A stretch of 23,465 nt of DNA, from contig JASJFT010000381.1 in assembly GCA_030770425.1 (NCBI GenBank), forward strand, positions 1 through 23,465, read 5' to 3'. The translations under genes and the position numbers were made by a program. Position 1 is the first letter of the stretch; every line of letters begins with the position of its first letter. The notes below the pieces were generated by a model, which saw only the letters and a program-made list of their open reading frames with translations, did not search any database and was not told where the DNA came from. Source of the stretch: Darksidea phi (Eukaryota; Ascomycota; Dothideomycetes; Pleosporales; Lentitheciaceae). This document shows, piece after piece, positions 8,818 to 18,559 of this stretch.

Positions 8818-10414
8818 TCAAGCTATAATCTCTTGGCGCACAACCGAAACCTTCTCGGCACCCTTTCCCTCATATATGCTGTCCTCTCGGTAAGCGAGCT
8901 TGGCTGCCCCGGACTTGTACCAGGGCTTTTCAAACAGCTCGTGCATGCGCTCCAGTGGCACACCCTTGGTCTCTGGCGCCCACAACCCCAAAACAACGAG
9001 ACCGATCGCGCAAATCAAAGCCCAGAAGGTGTACGCTCCCCATTTGTTCAAGGCAGCCAACATGACGGGGGTCACTCGTACCACGGCGAACTGCCAAAAC
9101 CAGTGCAGTCCCATGGTTGTCGCATACCCGAAACTACGTACCTTTGTCGGGAAGATCTCAGAGCAGTAGATGTATGGAATCGTGCAGAGGCCGAGCGACC
9201 AGCCGGTGGCGTAGATGAATACGGAGGCGATAGCGGCGTCAGACGCGTGCTGGTTTCCCTGGCCAATGGCTCCGAAATAGATGGCCATGTAAATGTGGGT
9301 TGCGCCCTGCAAAACGAGTCCCGCGGTAAAGCAACGTCTTCGGCCAAGCTTGTCAATCAAGCCCCAAGCGAAGATCATTGTGATGACCAGCTTGACTATG
9401 CCATAAGCGCCGGAGGTAATTAAAGACGTCTGAGGTCCTTCGACACCGGCGTACTGGAAAATGTCGCTGATATAGTAGGTAATACCATTTCCTCCCGTCC
9501 ATTGTGCGATGGTATGCATTGCAACGGCTAGGAAATACCGACTGCGCAGATCCGGGACAGCCAAACACTCTTTAGCGGTCTCTAGCAGAGATAGGCTCTT
9601 CATCTCCACCAGCGCATTGGCCTCAATCTGGACTCTTTCGTATTCCGCAACCAACTCTGCATCATCCCGTGACAACCCGCGAAGTCGAGCCAGAGCAGCG
9701 AGACACTCCTCATCGCGGCCTCTAGTGGCGAGCCAGCGGGGGCTTTCGGGGATGAGGAACGAGCTGAGGAAGGCAAAACCCATCGGGATGAGTGGAATTG
9801 CCTGGACGATCTGCCATTGCGACCTGGAAGTGCTCATTGTCTTGCTCACACCATAGTTGATGAAGAATCCCAAGGCCAGAAAGCTCAGCAGTACGACCAT
9901 GTACATGCTGACAATCATTCCTCGGACTCTTGTAGGTGCAATTTCCGACAGGAAAAGCGGTGCGATGACAGTGAGACCGCCTGCGCCGAGTCCTCCCCAT
10001 GTCCTGGCAAACAGCAAGAATCCGAAGATGCCGGAGGAGAAAACTTGCATCAAAATGCCACTGGCCCAAATCACAATCGCGAGGCGGTAAGACCGCAATC
10101 GCCCGATCTTGTCGTTCAGGAAGTATGCGATCAGGGCACCAAATGCGGCACCCAAGACTCCAAAAGAGCTAATGTTTGCGGTGCGGTTGGCAAGGTCGGT
10201 TGCGTTGTTTTTCCAAGCCGTCTTGTTCAGGTTGTAGTCATTTTTGAAGGCAGGTAAAGTTACGCTGGCGCTGAAACCACCTTCGTCGTAACCTACAGCG
10301 GATATATTAGCGGCGTCATTCGAATCCAATCTGGGGAAGCTTACCCTTTGGAATGCCACCAAAAGCCAACACGACGACTGCGAGAACATAGAATGGAGGA
10401 GGTAGCTTGCCCAT
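8818..10414 (-). CDS. MFS sugar-porter-type transporter
   Basis: Two exons on the minus strand (10414-10345 and 10292-8818) with a 52-nt intron give 514 residues. The start at 10414 gives MGKLPPPFYV and a first helix leading into GIPKGYDEGGFSASVTL, a typical opening of fungal sugar/quinate-type porters; the intron splits the Gly codon of KGYDEGG. Family marks are DKIGRLRS (about 84-91, loop 2-3), SEIAPTRVRG (139-148), PESPRW (205-210), IDKLGRRR in the second half and PETKG (463-467). Hydrophobic segments are consistent with 12 helices in the plasma membrane. It would import a sugar or sugar-acid-like solute by proton symport; the substrate cannot be read from sequence. It is divergent from the amidohydrolase, and the shared promoter carries several CGG(N7)CCG sites, suggesting co-regulation by the nearby Zn2Cys6 factor. 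Confidence 0.93.
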
Positions 10415-10524
10415 AGCTTCTCTGGTCAGAACCTTCGCGTCGGATCAGGATGGCGAAAACCTCGGCGTGTGCAAGGGTTGAAGACTGGAGTTTGAAGCAA
10501 ACCGTGGTGGAACTATCATGGCTC

Positions 10525-10530
10525 TATATA
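10525..10530 (-). promoter_or_regulatory. TATA-like box for the MFS transporter
   Basis: TATATA (read as TATATAGAG on the minus strand) lies about 110 bp upstream of the transporter ATG at 10414. The position fits a fungal TATA element; the start of transcription is not known. Confidence 0.4.
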
Positions 10531-10683
10531 CTGCGCGCTGCCTCGCATCTCCAGATTCCTTGGTATCCTGGGGTATGGAGAACTGCGGGGAAGGAATGAT
10601 TGAAAAATCCTGCCAAATGCGATGGTATAGCCCTTGTTACGCCACGTGCAGGGCAATTCAGTCATCTTCCGAGGTGGAGATGC

Positions 10684-10706
10684 GAGCTCGGTCAACTTCC
10701 GAGCTC
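10684..10706. promoter_or_regulatory. Regulatory palindrome A, CGG(N7)CCG with 8-bp arms
   Basis: The core CGGTCAACTTCCG is at 10689-10701. The arms extend perfectly to GAGCTCGG / CCGAGCTC around the 7-bp centre. It is 275 bp upstream of the transporter start. The inverted CGG triplets fit a Zn2Cys6 homodimer. Confidence 0.7.
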
Positions 10707-10726
10707 TCGAAAACGGCAAAAGTGTG

Positions 10727-10743
10727 CTCGGTCAAAATCCGAG
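10727..10743. promoter_or_regulatory. Regulatory palindrome B, CGG(N7)CCG
   Basis: The core CGGTCAAAATCCG is at 10729-10741, flanked as CTCGG...CCGAG. It lies exactly 40 bp from site A (core to core), in the same orientation with the same TCAA half-centre, so the two would sit on nearly the same face of the DNA. Confidence 0.7.
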
Positions 10744-10893
10744 TGGTCGGTCCGAATACTCAACACTACAGCATGCTCGCGAAATTTGCGTGTTGGTTTG
10801 CTTATACCAAATTCTTCGAAGAGTACCCGACTGCCATCCGCCTCTCGGCTTGCACGAGCTTCCTGGAGATGAATGGCGTTAGCATCGTCACTA

Positions 10894-10913
10894 AGTCGGC
10901 CAACTGTCCGACT
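10894..10913. promoter_or_regulatory. Regulatory palindrome C, CGG(N8)CCG variant
   Basis: The arms AGTCGG / CCGACT surround CCAACTGT. It resembles sites A and E (CGGxCAA...TCCG) but has one extra base in the spacer, so binding by the same dimer is less certain. Confidence 0.4.
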
Positions 10914-10954
10914 GATCCTTAGGCGTAGTTCAACCAGAATGGAAGTAGACCGAG

Positions 10955-10967
10955 CGGACTTTGACCG
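10955..10967. promoter_or_regulatory. Regulatory palindrome D, CGG(N7)CCG
   Basis: CGGACTTTGACCG reads CGGTCAAAGTCCG on the other strand, matching the CGGTCAANNTCCG consensus. It is 312 bp upstream of the amidohydrolase start and, unlike A and B, has its TCAA half on the minus strand, that is, turned toward the other gene. Confidence 0.65.
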
Positions 10968-11209
10968 CGTGAAAGTTTCCGCAACTTTGACCCAGAAATT
11001 GGGGTACGCCACGTCATCCTTGGGAACTTTGACTTTGCCCTTTCCGCGAATGGATTGCCTTCTCCTGGAACCATACAAGATGATTTTGGTCAATTACACT
11101 GCTAAATTCTTCCACTACCGCTGCACTTTCTCCTCACATTCGCTACTCATGGCGGGGAAACCGGGACCATTGGGGTTGCGGCCCCGAACCCCGGATCCCA
11201 AGAGGATCT

Positions 11210-11217
11210 TATATAAG
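11210..11217 (+). promoter_or_regulatory. TATA box for the amidohydrolase gene
   Basis: TATATAAG lies 62-69 bp upstream of the ATG at 11279, a good distance for a TATA element with a short leader. Confidence 0.55.
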
Positions 11218-11278
11218 TCCCAGTTCCGACTGCACAGGTAAGTGGCTTCTCATTCCAGCAGTCATCCATTCACACAAG

Positions 11279-12298
11279 ATGGCTTTCCCAAAGATCAGGC
11301 TTATTCCGGTCTTGTTATCCTTCATCCAAATCTTTGTCACACATGCCCAGTCCTATTTACGACCACTTGCACGGTCGGCTAAGTTTTCTCCTAGTATTGC
11401 AAACAAGCCCACTCCCTGCGGCGAGAATGCAACAATTGCAGAGCGCATGCCAGCGCATAGCTGGGACACCCATATGCATGTAACGGATCCAAATTATCCT
11501 GAGGCGGCTGATGCCGAGTACACTCCCGGCCTGCACAATCTGTCCGACGCCCTGTCGTTCGAATCGACAATCGGTATGAGAAGCATTGTTATCATCCAGC
11601 CCTCGATATACGGCAACGACAATACCCTCCTCATCAATGCTCTCACGAAACTCGGAACGCGGCATGGTCGCGGCGTCGTAGGCTTCGACGCCAATACGAC
11701 CTCGTTCAAAACCCTGCAAGCATGGCACAAGCTCGGTGTACGGGGCGTGCGATTGAACATCAGGTCCAACAATGTCAAGCTCACCGAAGCCCAACTGCAG
11801 GCACGGGTCAAGCAGTACGCCCAAATAATCAAACCACTCAACTGGGTCGTTGAGATGTACATCGGCATGGACGATATCCCGAAGCTTGAGCCCATTGTCG
11901 CAGACCTCGGCGTCACGCTTTCCATCGCCCACTTCGGCGCGCCGAATCTGCCGCCTCCTGAAAACAGGACCCTACCCTTCGATCCATATACCCTCACTGG
12001 CTTCCAATCTCTGGTCAACCTATTGAAAGGCGGTAATACATACCTTAAGTTCTCCGGCGCGTATCGGTTCGACAAGGATCCGGAATATCGCGGTGTCGAG
12101 GGTATCGCACGCGAGTTGCTGAAGTTTGCTGGGGATAGGGTTATTTTCGCGTCAGATTGGCCGCATACTAGATTTGAAGGGTTAGATATCAGACCTTTTG
12201 TTGAGAAGGTACTGGATTGGACGGAAGAGACGGAGTTGAAGGAGAAGGTGTTCAGTAGGAATGCGCATGTACTTTGGGATATCCCCCTTCCTAGATAG
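11279..12298 (+). CDS. Predicted secreted amidohydrolase (PDC-lactonase-like family)
   Basis: A single exon of 339 residues. Residues 1-24 look like a signal peptide (basic IRL, then LIPVLLSFIQIFV, then THAQ), so the protein probably enters the secretory pathway. The rest matches amidohydrolase family 2 (PF04909), the TIM-barrel group with 2-pyrone-4,6-dicarboxylate lactonase and sugar-lactone enzymes. Landmarks are WDTHMHV (62-68, the HxH metal/active-site pair), GVRGVRLN (153-160), IAHFG (216-220), YLKFSGAYR (255-263), the catalytic-Asp motif ASDWPH (291-296) and the closing NAH.LW. These enzymes hydrolyse lactones or C-C/C-N bonds; here a lactone or similar ring ester outside the cell is my guess. 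It shares a promoter with the MFS transporter. An export signal is unusual for this mostly cytosolic family. Confidence 0.9.
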   Translation: MAFPKIRLIPVLLSFIQIFVTHAQSYLRPLARSAKFSPSIANKPTPCGENATIAERMPAHSWDTHMHVTDPNYPEAADAEYTPGLHNLSDALSFESTIGMRSIVIIQPSIYGNDNTLLINALTKLGTRHGRGVVGFDANTTSFKTLQAWHKLGVRGVRLNIRSNNVKLTEAQLQARVKQYAQIIKPLNWVVEMYIGMDDIPKLEPIVADLGVTLSIAHFGAPNLPPPENRTLPFDPYTLTGFQSLVNLLKGGNTYLKFSGAYRFDKDPEYRGVEGIARELLKFAGDRVIFASDWPHTRFEGLDIRPFVEKVLDWTEETELKEKVFSRNAHVLWDIPLPR

Positions 12299-12800
12299 GA
12301 AGTAATCGAATAGATGAATCAATCACTCTTGCATGGGTGCCCATCGCGGGATGTTCCATATTCAGGTATGAATTGGCGAAAATGGAGAACTGATTCTTGT
12401 CCGACGCGAACGACGCAGGGCTGAATCTTAGCAAATGCTAATTTTGATACTGAATGGGTACGATTGGTAAATGCTTAGCACAAATCCATGACTTCTCCGC
12501 ACAACCGACGTTGCAAGCAGTTCGTCATAGCAAACTTTTGCGTGAGCGAATAATGGAGTACCGTAAATTGCTGATGGAATTTTCTAGCTAAACTGTCTCC
12601 TCAAGTCTTGACTTTACGCGACGTGCCGTGTTAAGAGAACTACAGGTTCTACAACCCGGTAATGCCGGGCGCGCAACGAATACGCCAAGTCAACGCTGCT
12701 GAGGTATCTGATCTTAATCGCTATGCAATTGACTCACTCCATCGCGGCGAATAGCCTGGGGAGCCCCCGAACCACGGGCTCAATCCACGAGGGTTGCCAC
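12299..12800. other. Intergenic region after amidohydrolase
   Basis: I see no gene. It includes the amidohydrolase 3' end and a short inverted repeat CCCGGTAATGCCGGG near 12655-12669. Short frames on both strands from about 12720 to 13065 show no family signal. Confidence 0.45.
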
Positions 12801-12802
12801 TT

Positions 12803-12815
12803 CGGTCAACGTCCG
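12803..12815. promoter_or_regulatory. Regulatory site E, CGG(N7)CCG
   Basis: CGGTCAACGTCCG is a full match to the CGGTCAANNTCCG consensus, 402 bp upstream of the mitochondrial carrier ATG. No nearer gene could use it. Confidence 0.65.
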
Positions 12816-12851
12816 AGCCAGCACGAGCCACCACCATTTTGCGCGTCTTGG

Positions 12852-12872
12852 ACTTCGGACATGTTCCGAAGT
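12852..12872. promoter_or_regulatory. Regulatory palindrome F, CGG(N7)CCG with 7-bp arms
   Basis: The arms ACTTCGG / CCGAAGT flank ACATGTT; the core is CGGACATGTTCCG at 12856-12868. It lies 53 bp (core to core) downstream of site E and 349 bp before the carrier ATG. The TCAA half is replaced by ACAT, so it is a related but weaker match. Confidence 0.6.
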
Positions 12873-12995
12873 AGCTGGGACAGTTATGCTCGGAATCGAG
12901 TGGGAGCGCTGACGCCGTGGGTAAGAGAGACCTGTATAATGCCCCGAGCTTTGACGCGCAATGTCTGTGAGGGTGCATAGATATACGTCGTGCAA

Positions 12996-13081
12996 CTACT
13001 GTGTACAGCTCTACAGCTCTATTATCGTGTATAAGGTGTGGGTATAGCACCTCTACTGTGTACAAACTCCTACTGTGTTTC
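12996..13081. repeat. Short direct repeats of CTACTGTGT
   Basis: CTACTGTGTACA occurs at 12996 and 13053, and CTACTGTGTTTC at about 13070. They lie in the region before the mitochondrial carrier. No function can be assigned. Confidence 0.55.
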
Positions 13082-13216
13082 GTGCGGACCTTCTGAAGAG
13101 ACTCCCACTATGCAAATCCAAATCAAATACGTTGTGCAACCCGTTAGTTTATTGGGAATGATACGAGATCGAAACACTCGAATGCGACACGAAATCCCGT
13201 AGAAGAAACAAACACC

Positions 13217-14340
13217 ATGAACAATACCTCACACTCAATTGGCATCAGCATAATAGCAGGCGGCCTGGCCGGCGCATCAGAAACCTTTGTCACAGTTAGT
13301 CGCGCCTCCCCACCGTGTGCCGCATATTGCAATTCTCGCATTCACCACCAGATAAAAGCTTACCATATTAACAGTACCCAGCCGAGTTCGTCAAAACCTG
13401 TCGTCAACTCGATCCTTCCTCATCCGGCCGGAAGTCCGCATCATCCTTCACCATCCTCAGATGCACCCTCCAAGATTCTGGGATAAGAGGCGTATACGCC
13501 GCATGTCAAACCCTCGCGATAAGCAATGCGCTCAAAAGCGGAGTTCGCTTCTTCTCGTTCGAGACGGCGAATAAGAAACCTGACTCCCTACTTCTCCTCT
13601 CCGACCATGAGTAATGCATCTGCGGCACGGAATCCCTGGCTCAACCTCACGTCAGGGCTATGCGCTGGAGCTACAGAAAGCGTCCTCGTTGTTACGCCGG
13701 GTGAGGCGTTGAAGACAAGAGTGATACACGATGCTGCGTCAGGAGGCCATTTGGGACGGCTTTCTGTGCCACAGCTAGTGGCGCATACGGTGCGACAAGA
13801 CGGAGTGCTTTCCTTATGGAGGGGTCTTACGCCAGTGCTGTGTAAGCAGGGTACAAATAGCGCTGTGAGGTTCACGACTTTTGGCGCACTGAAAGATAAG
13901 CTGAGAGACGCGTGGCCGGAAACGATGGGTGGCGCGACGGCGACCATGATCGCAGGAGCTGGCAGTGGAATTGTGACAGTGTAAGTGTTTGACATGTGCT
14001 ACTGTGATGTGAAGGCTGATGATATATATAGCTATGCATCGATGCCGTTCGATAATGTCAAGACCGGGATGCAGAGTATTGGAAGCCATAGAGGCAGTAT
14101 GATTTCGGTTGCAACCAACATGTTGATAAAGGAAGGCTTGCTTGTATTTTGGAAAGCTACCACGCCGAGGCTGGTGAGACTCACGGTAAGCTCTTGCCGT
14201 CTGTGGCTTATTTTTTTGACGAGCGATTCGCTAATGGTGTGAAACAGCTGTCAAGTAGTATTACGTACATGGTGTATGACTACACTCTCAAGCTCTTTGA
14301 CATCTTTTCTTCAAGACCGAATAGCATGAATGCGATCTGA
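13217..14340 (+). CDS. Mitochondrial carrier, tricarboxylate (citrate) type; frame disturbed in one place
   Basis: Exons are 13217-13294, 13375 to about 13611, to 13980, 14032-14185 and 14248-14340. All three mitochondrial-carrier signatures are present: YPAEFVKT, TPGEALKT and MPFDNVKT (P-x-[DE]-x-x-K). The wording (AGGLAGASE, KSGVRFFSFE, GATESVLVVTP, PRLVRL) is nearest to citrate/tricarboxylate carriers of the inner membrane, about 300 residues long. Between the first and second repeats the frame changes: it stops at TAA 13612-13614 while the next segment continues one frame over. A 55-nt intron 13557-13611 (weak GTTCGA donor, GAG acceptor) restores an open 291-residue reading but removes conserved FETANK and shortens the repeat to about 88 residues; a one-base indel keeps the usual length of about 106. 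So the gene is either oddly spliced, mis-sequenced or newly broken. Sites E and F lie upstream. Confidence 0.78.
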
Positions 14341-14490
14341 ATAAGCTCCAGGCGTAGCAATCATCTATGTTAGGGAAAGACATTCTGGCTTCATCATTTC
14401 TTTTCGATAATTAGCGCTTAAGATTGATTACTCAAAGCGTGCTAATAGTAGTAACATCTATGTTTTCGTATCCTAGAAGGGTAGGAAAAA
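14341..14490. other. Transition from genic to RIP-mutated DNA
   Basis: The 150 bp after the carrier stop hold no gene. Base composition is ordinary up to about 14,480, then becomes strongly AT-rich within a few tens of bases. Confidence 0.6.
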
Positions 14491-15457
14491 TTATATAATA
14501 ACAGCGACTAGTATTTAGCCGCCTCGCTGGTCTGGTACTACTATTATAATTCTTAAATATCTATATACTTAACTAAGTATAGTCTAATCTATTTAATAAT
14601 AATATCCCTTTTATATATTATTATTAAAAAAAACTTTTTATTATTATCGATTTTATTATCTTTAAATTTAAAGAATAAGTTAAATTATTAAAGTTAATCT
14701 TTAAGTATAGCTTAGTTCTTATAGTAGAAGTTAAAAGAATATATAAAGATAATAACTTTTAACTATTTATTATCTATTAAAGTATTAAACTTCTTCTTTC
14801 TTTATAAGAATCCTAAGGTACCTTTAGATAATTAAATCCTAATCTAAAGAGAATTTCTAACGCGTTCTACTCGTAGATACTTCTCTACTAATTCTTATTT
14901 ATAAAAGATTAGATAATTTTAGTATATTATATCTATAAAAAAGCTTATCTTTATATTTTATTAACTTATTACTAAGAATTTTAAAAAGAGTAAAAGGTTA
15001 AAATTAAATTATAAGCTTTATATTAAGAAGAAAGAAAATAAAAGATTTATTAATAGTCTTTTAAAATTATTTAAAGATAGAGATAATATAAAGAAAGATT
15101 TTTAATAGATTAATAATAATATACTAATATTATATAAAGTTATTAAATTAAATAATAAAGCTTAAGAGAACTAAGCTCTTTTAGTTAGAAAGAAAAATAT
15201 AATATAATAGTTATAAGAGAAGTTTAATCGAGTATTAAGAACTTATATAAGTAAAGAAACGTTAGACTAGACTCTAAAGGGGTATCGTCTAGAAGTATCT
15301 TTAGTAAAAACTCGTTATCTATCCTATCTACTAGCGGATAGAAGAAATAGTTTAATTAATTAAGTATTTTAGTTATTTATTTTATTATCTCTCTTCTATT
15401 CCTCTAACTATAGATTATAAGCTCTACTACTCTATCTTCGATATATTTATATATAAT
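14490..15457. mobile_element. RIP-degenerated AT-rich sequence, origin unknown
   Basis: Nearly all TA/TTA/ATA steps with stops in every frame. It is not a copy of the sequence bordering the second chromovirus unit (compare before 15,458 and before 21,449), so it belongs to a different element or to RIP-affected flank. I could not identify any protein trace. Confidence 0.5.
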
Positions 15458-16153
15458 ACCCTAGGACTAAGTATAATTAACTAGAAATTATAATAGCTAA
15501 GATAACCTTCTAATTAACTAATAGTAGAATTAGTATATTAAAGCTATTCTAAGATAATATTATAAGAATATAAGAATAAGGGATTCTTATATCTAAATAA
15601 AACTTAGTACGCTAAATAAGCTAACTAATTATTAAACTAATCCTTAGGATTACCTAATCTACTAACTAAAATAGAAAATAAGTAAAATAACTAGATTACC
15701 TAAGAAATAGACTATAATATTATCTTTCTTCTAAAATAAAATCTTATTCTTAAGGGCCTTAGTAAATAAATAATTAAGAAAAAATACTTTTAAGAAAGAA
15801 AAAGAAAAGAGGTAGAAGAGATAGATAGGTACCTATATCTATTACTTTCTACTCGAAAAAATAATTTAACTAGTACCCTCTAGATTATTCTTAGAGTATA
15901 TTAATATTATATAGCTCTATATATATCTACTTATTTTACTATATAAATTATTATCTAAAAAATATTTTTCTAATATATATACTATATAATATACTTAATA
16001 TATCTAAAGAGTATTATAAAATCTATAAGAGAATATTAATAACTTAGTTTTTTATATTATCTAAAAGTTATATATATATAATTCTATTAAGAGATAAGAC
16101 TTACTTCTTCTATATCTCTACTTATAGTAAAGTAAGAATATAGAGAGGTACTT

Positions 16154-16378
16154 TAAGTTTAAAGGTAATTATTATAGGTTTTAGATATTATACTATTTAT
16201 TTTAATAGGTTATAAAGAAGAAGTATTCTAAGCTTAGAAATAATTACTATAAGCTCTAAGCTATATACTATCTATTTTAGTAGACTATAAAAAAAAGATA
16301 TTCTAAGCTTAGAAATAATTATTTTAAACTTTAAGTATTATACTACCCGTTTTAATAGACTATAAAGAGTAGGGGCCT
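16154..16378. repeat. Three 75-bp tandem units in the inner chromovirus copy
   Basis: Units beginning TAAG(C/T)TT start at 16154, 16229 and 16304, each ending near AGACTATAAA plus a purine stretch. They lie between the chromodomain and the element end, in the 3' untranslated or LTR part. Confidence 0.75.
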
Positions 16379-18559
16379 ATATTTAATACCGATAATTTTT
16401 CTAGATTTCTATCTTAACTAGTATCTTATCTTCTAACTAGAGGCTAAGAAACTTATCTTATAATATAGCTTCTAATTACTAGACTAGTTATTTAGATAAG
16501 TCTAGCTTATTAAGATATTTATTATAAAACTCTTTTACCTTTTAGACTATATTTATAAAATTATCTATTAAGTAATAGATTAGGTCTAGATTATAGTCTA
16601 TCTATTCTATTTAATAGTAGAGCTTACTATAAATAATTAAATTATTAAGAATATAAGTTACTAACTACTTAAAATACCTATTTACTTCTATAACTAGTTC
16701 TTTAGAGAATATTTAACTAGATAATAGATTTTATATAGCTTTATATAATTTATTTATATAAAAAATATTATATATCTTTATATAAGAGGATAACTAGATT
16801 ATATAGAAGCTATATCTTTAGTTAATAATAAGATAAGATTTATATATTTACTAGTCTAATTTAAGACTTAGTCTTAAAATAGTAAATCTCTTAAATATAA
16901 TATAAACCTAATCTCCTATATTAAAATTTAGAAGATAATATTTTTTATTAACTTATTAACTCTAGACTTTCTAAACTATTATAATATTATCTTAAATATA
17001 ATTATAAACTTATTAAACTATATTAGCTTAAGTTTTTATAAACTTTTAGACTATTTATATAATTATATTATTTAGTAATTTAAAGAATTTATAAATACGT
17101 TCTTATTAATTCTAGTAATAATAAGTCTTATAACTAAATTTAATTTTAAATAAAAAAAATCCTATTATATTATATAAAAGAATTACTTAGACTTAATCTA
17201 TACTAAATAAAAGATTAGACTAATTATTCTAATAGAAGTTTATAAAGAGGCGTAATTATTAGTCTAACTATTAATTAAAAACTTTTATATTACTATTAGT
17301 CTAAAAATAATAAGTTATAAATAATAGCTAACTAATTTCTATAAACTTATAAAATTCTTTTATAAAGTTTAATACGAATTATAGATCTTAATCTAAAATA
17401 ATAATATATAGATAACTAAAGACTTACTATATATATATATAATAAAGAGTAGTTATATCTTTAATAGTAATAGTCTTAAAATAAGATAGTAAAAAAGTAT
17501 ATTTTAATAATTTATATATTATTATAAATATATTATTATACCTCTTATAATTCTTTAAAAAGCTTTTAAAATCTATTAAGATATCTTCTTATATCCTCTT
17601 AGATATAAAAAGTAGTTTAAGAAGATCTAGAGTCTTATTTTAAAATTTATAACTCTATTAGTACTATTTATAATTTCTTATATAATATTTTATATTCTTA
17701 TTTATTATATTTTAATAATATAGATCTTTTAGAAGTCTAATAGTTTTCTTTATATCTAGATAAATAATAATTTATATAGTATATACTATCTAAATAAAAT
17801 AAATCTTAAAGAACCCTACTTTAGATACTACTAACTTCTCTTTTTAAAAAAGAAGTCTAGATAGGGTTAAGAATAAGTACTTATATTCTTAGTAGACTAA
17901 TTCTTATTCTAATTTAAGTATAATATATATATAATTCTTATAAAGTATATAGTTAAGAAGTAAATAAATATAAGCTTTAGTTTATACTTATAATTCTAGA
18001 TATTAATAATAACTATTAAAATAGTTATTATAGTAGAGACTTATCTAAAGAGAATAAAGATATAAGTTCTAATAACTTTATCTTTTTTCTTCTAAATTTT
18101 TAACTTCTTTTATTTTTAAAAGAGAATATTTATAATAATATTAGTAGTTTTAAGATAATAATAAATAGTATAATAATAATCTATAAGCTTCTTAGTCTAG
18201 TAAATCTATTATAGAATTAGTTCGCGCTTAGTTAAAAAATACTCTAGTACTTAATAATTAGTAATAATTTAAAAGGGTTTATTTAGTTATAATCTTATAA
18301 GCTAAGCTCTTTATTTATTTAATTCTCTTATAATTATAAGTATCTCTTTATTATAAATCTTATAATTTATTTTTATAAACTTTATTATCTTTATAAAGTA
18401 GATTATAAGTTATTAGATTCTATTATCTTAAAGCTATATAAAAGTATCTACTAGAATATTATTACTTATATTAATTTCTATATAGATTCTATAATAGGAT
18501 AAGTAATATCTTATAATAATATTTAAATATAATAATATCTTATTTTTCTTAAATATAAC

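Larger units (their letters stand above)
10415..11278. promoter_or_regulatory. Shared divergent promoter of transporter and amidohydrolase
   Basis: An 864-bp gene-free region between two diverging starts. It contains TATA-like boxes for each side and four inverted CGG/CCG elements (10689, 10729, 10897, 10955). No credible coding frame: apparent small frames pass straight through the palindromes. Confidence 0.7.

Noticed and set aside
8833..10257. Plus-strand open frames of up to 196 codons opposite the MFS transporter
   Set aside because: They are shadows of the GC-rich transporter gene and carry no domain signal; the minus-strand frame matches the family throughout.
10566..11157. CreA-like SYGGRG sites (CTGGGG, GCGGGG) in the divergent promoter
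   Set aside because: This degenerate hexamer is expected about three times by chance in a region of this length, so it is no evidence of carbon repression.
11357..12075. Minus-strand frames of about 190 codons opposite the amidohydrolase
   Set aside because: Antisense shadows. The plus-strand reading has all family motifs and a signal peptide.
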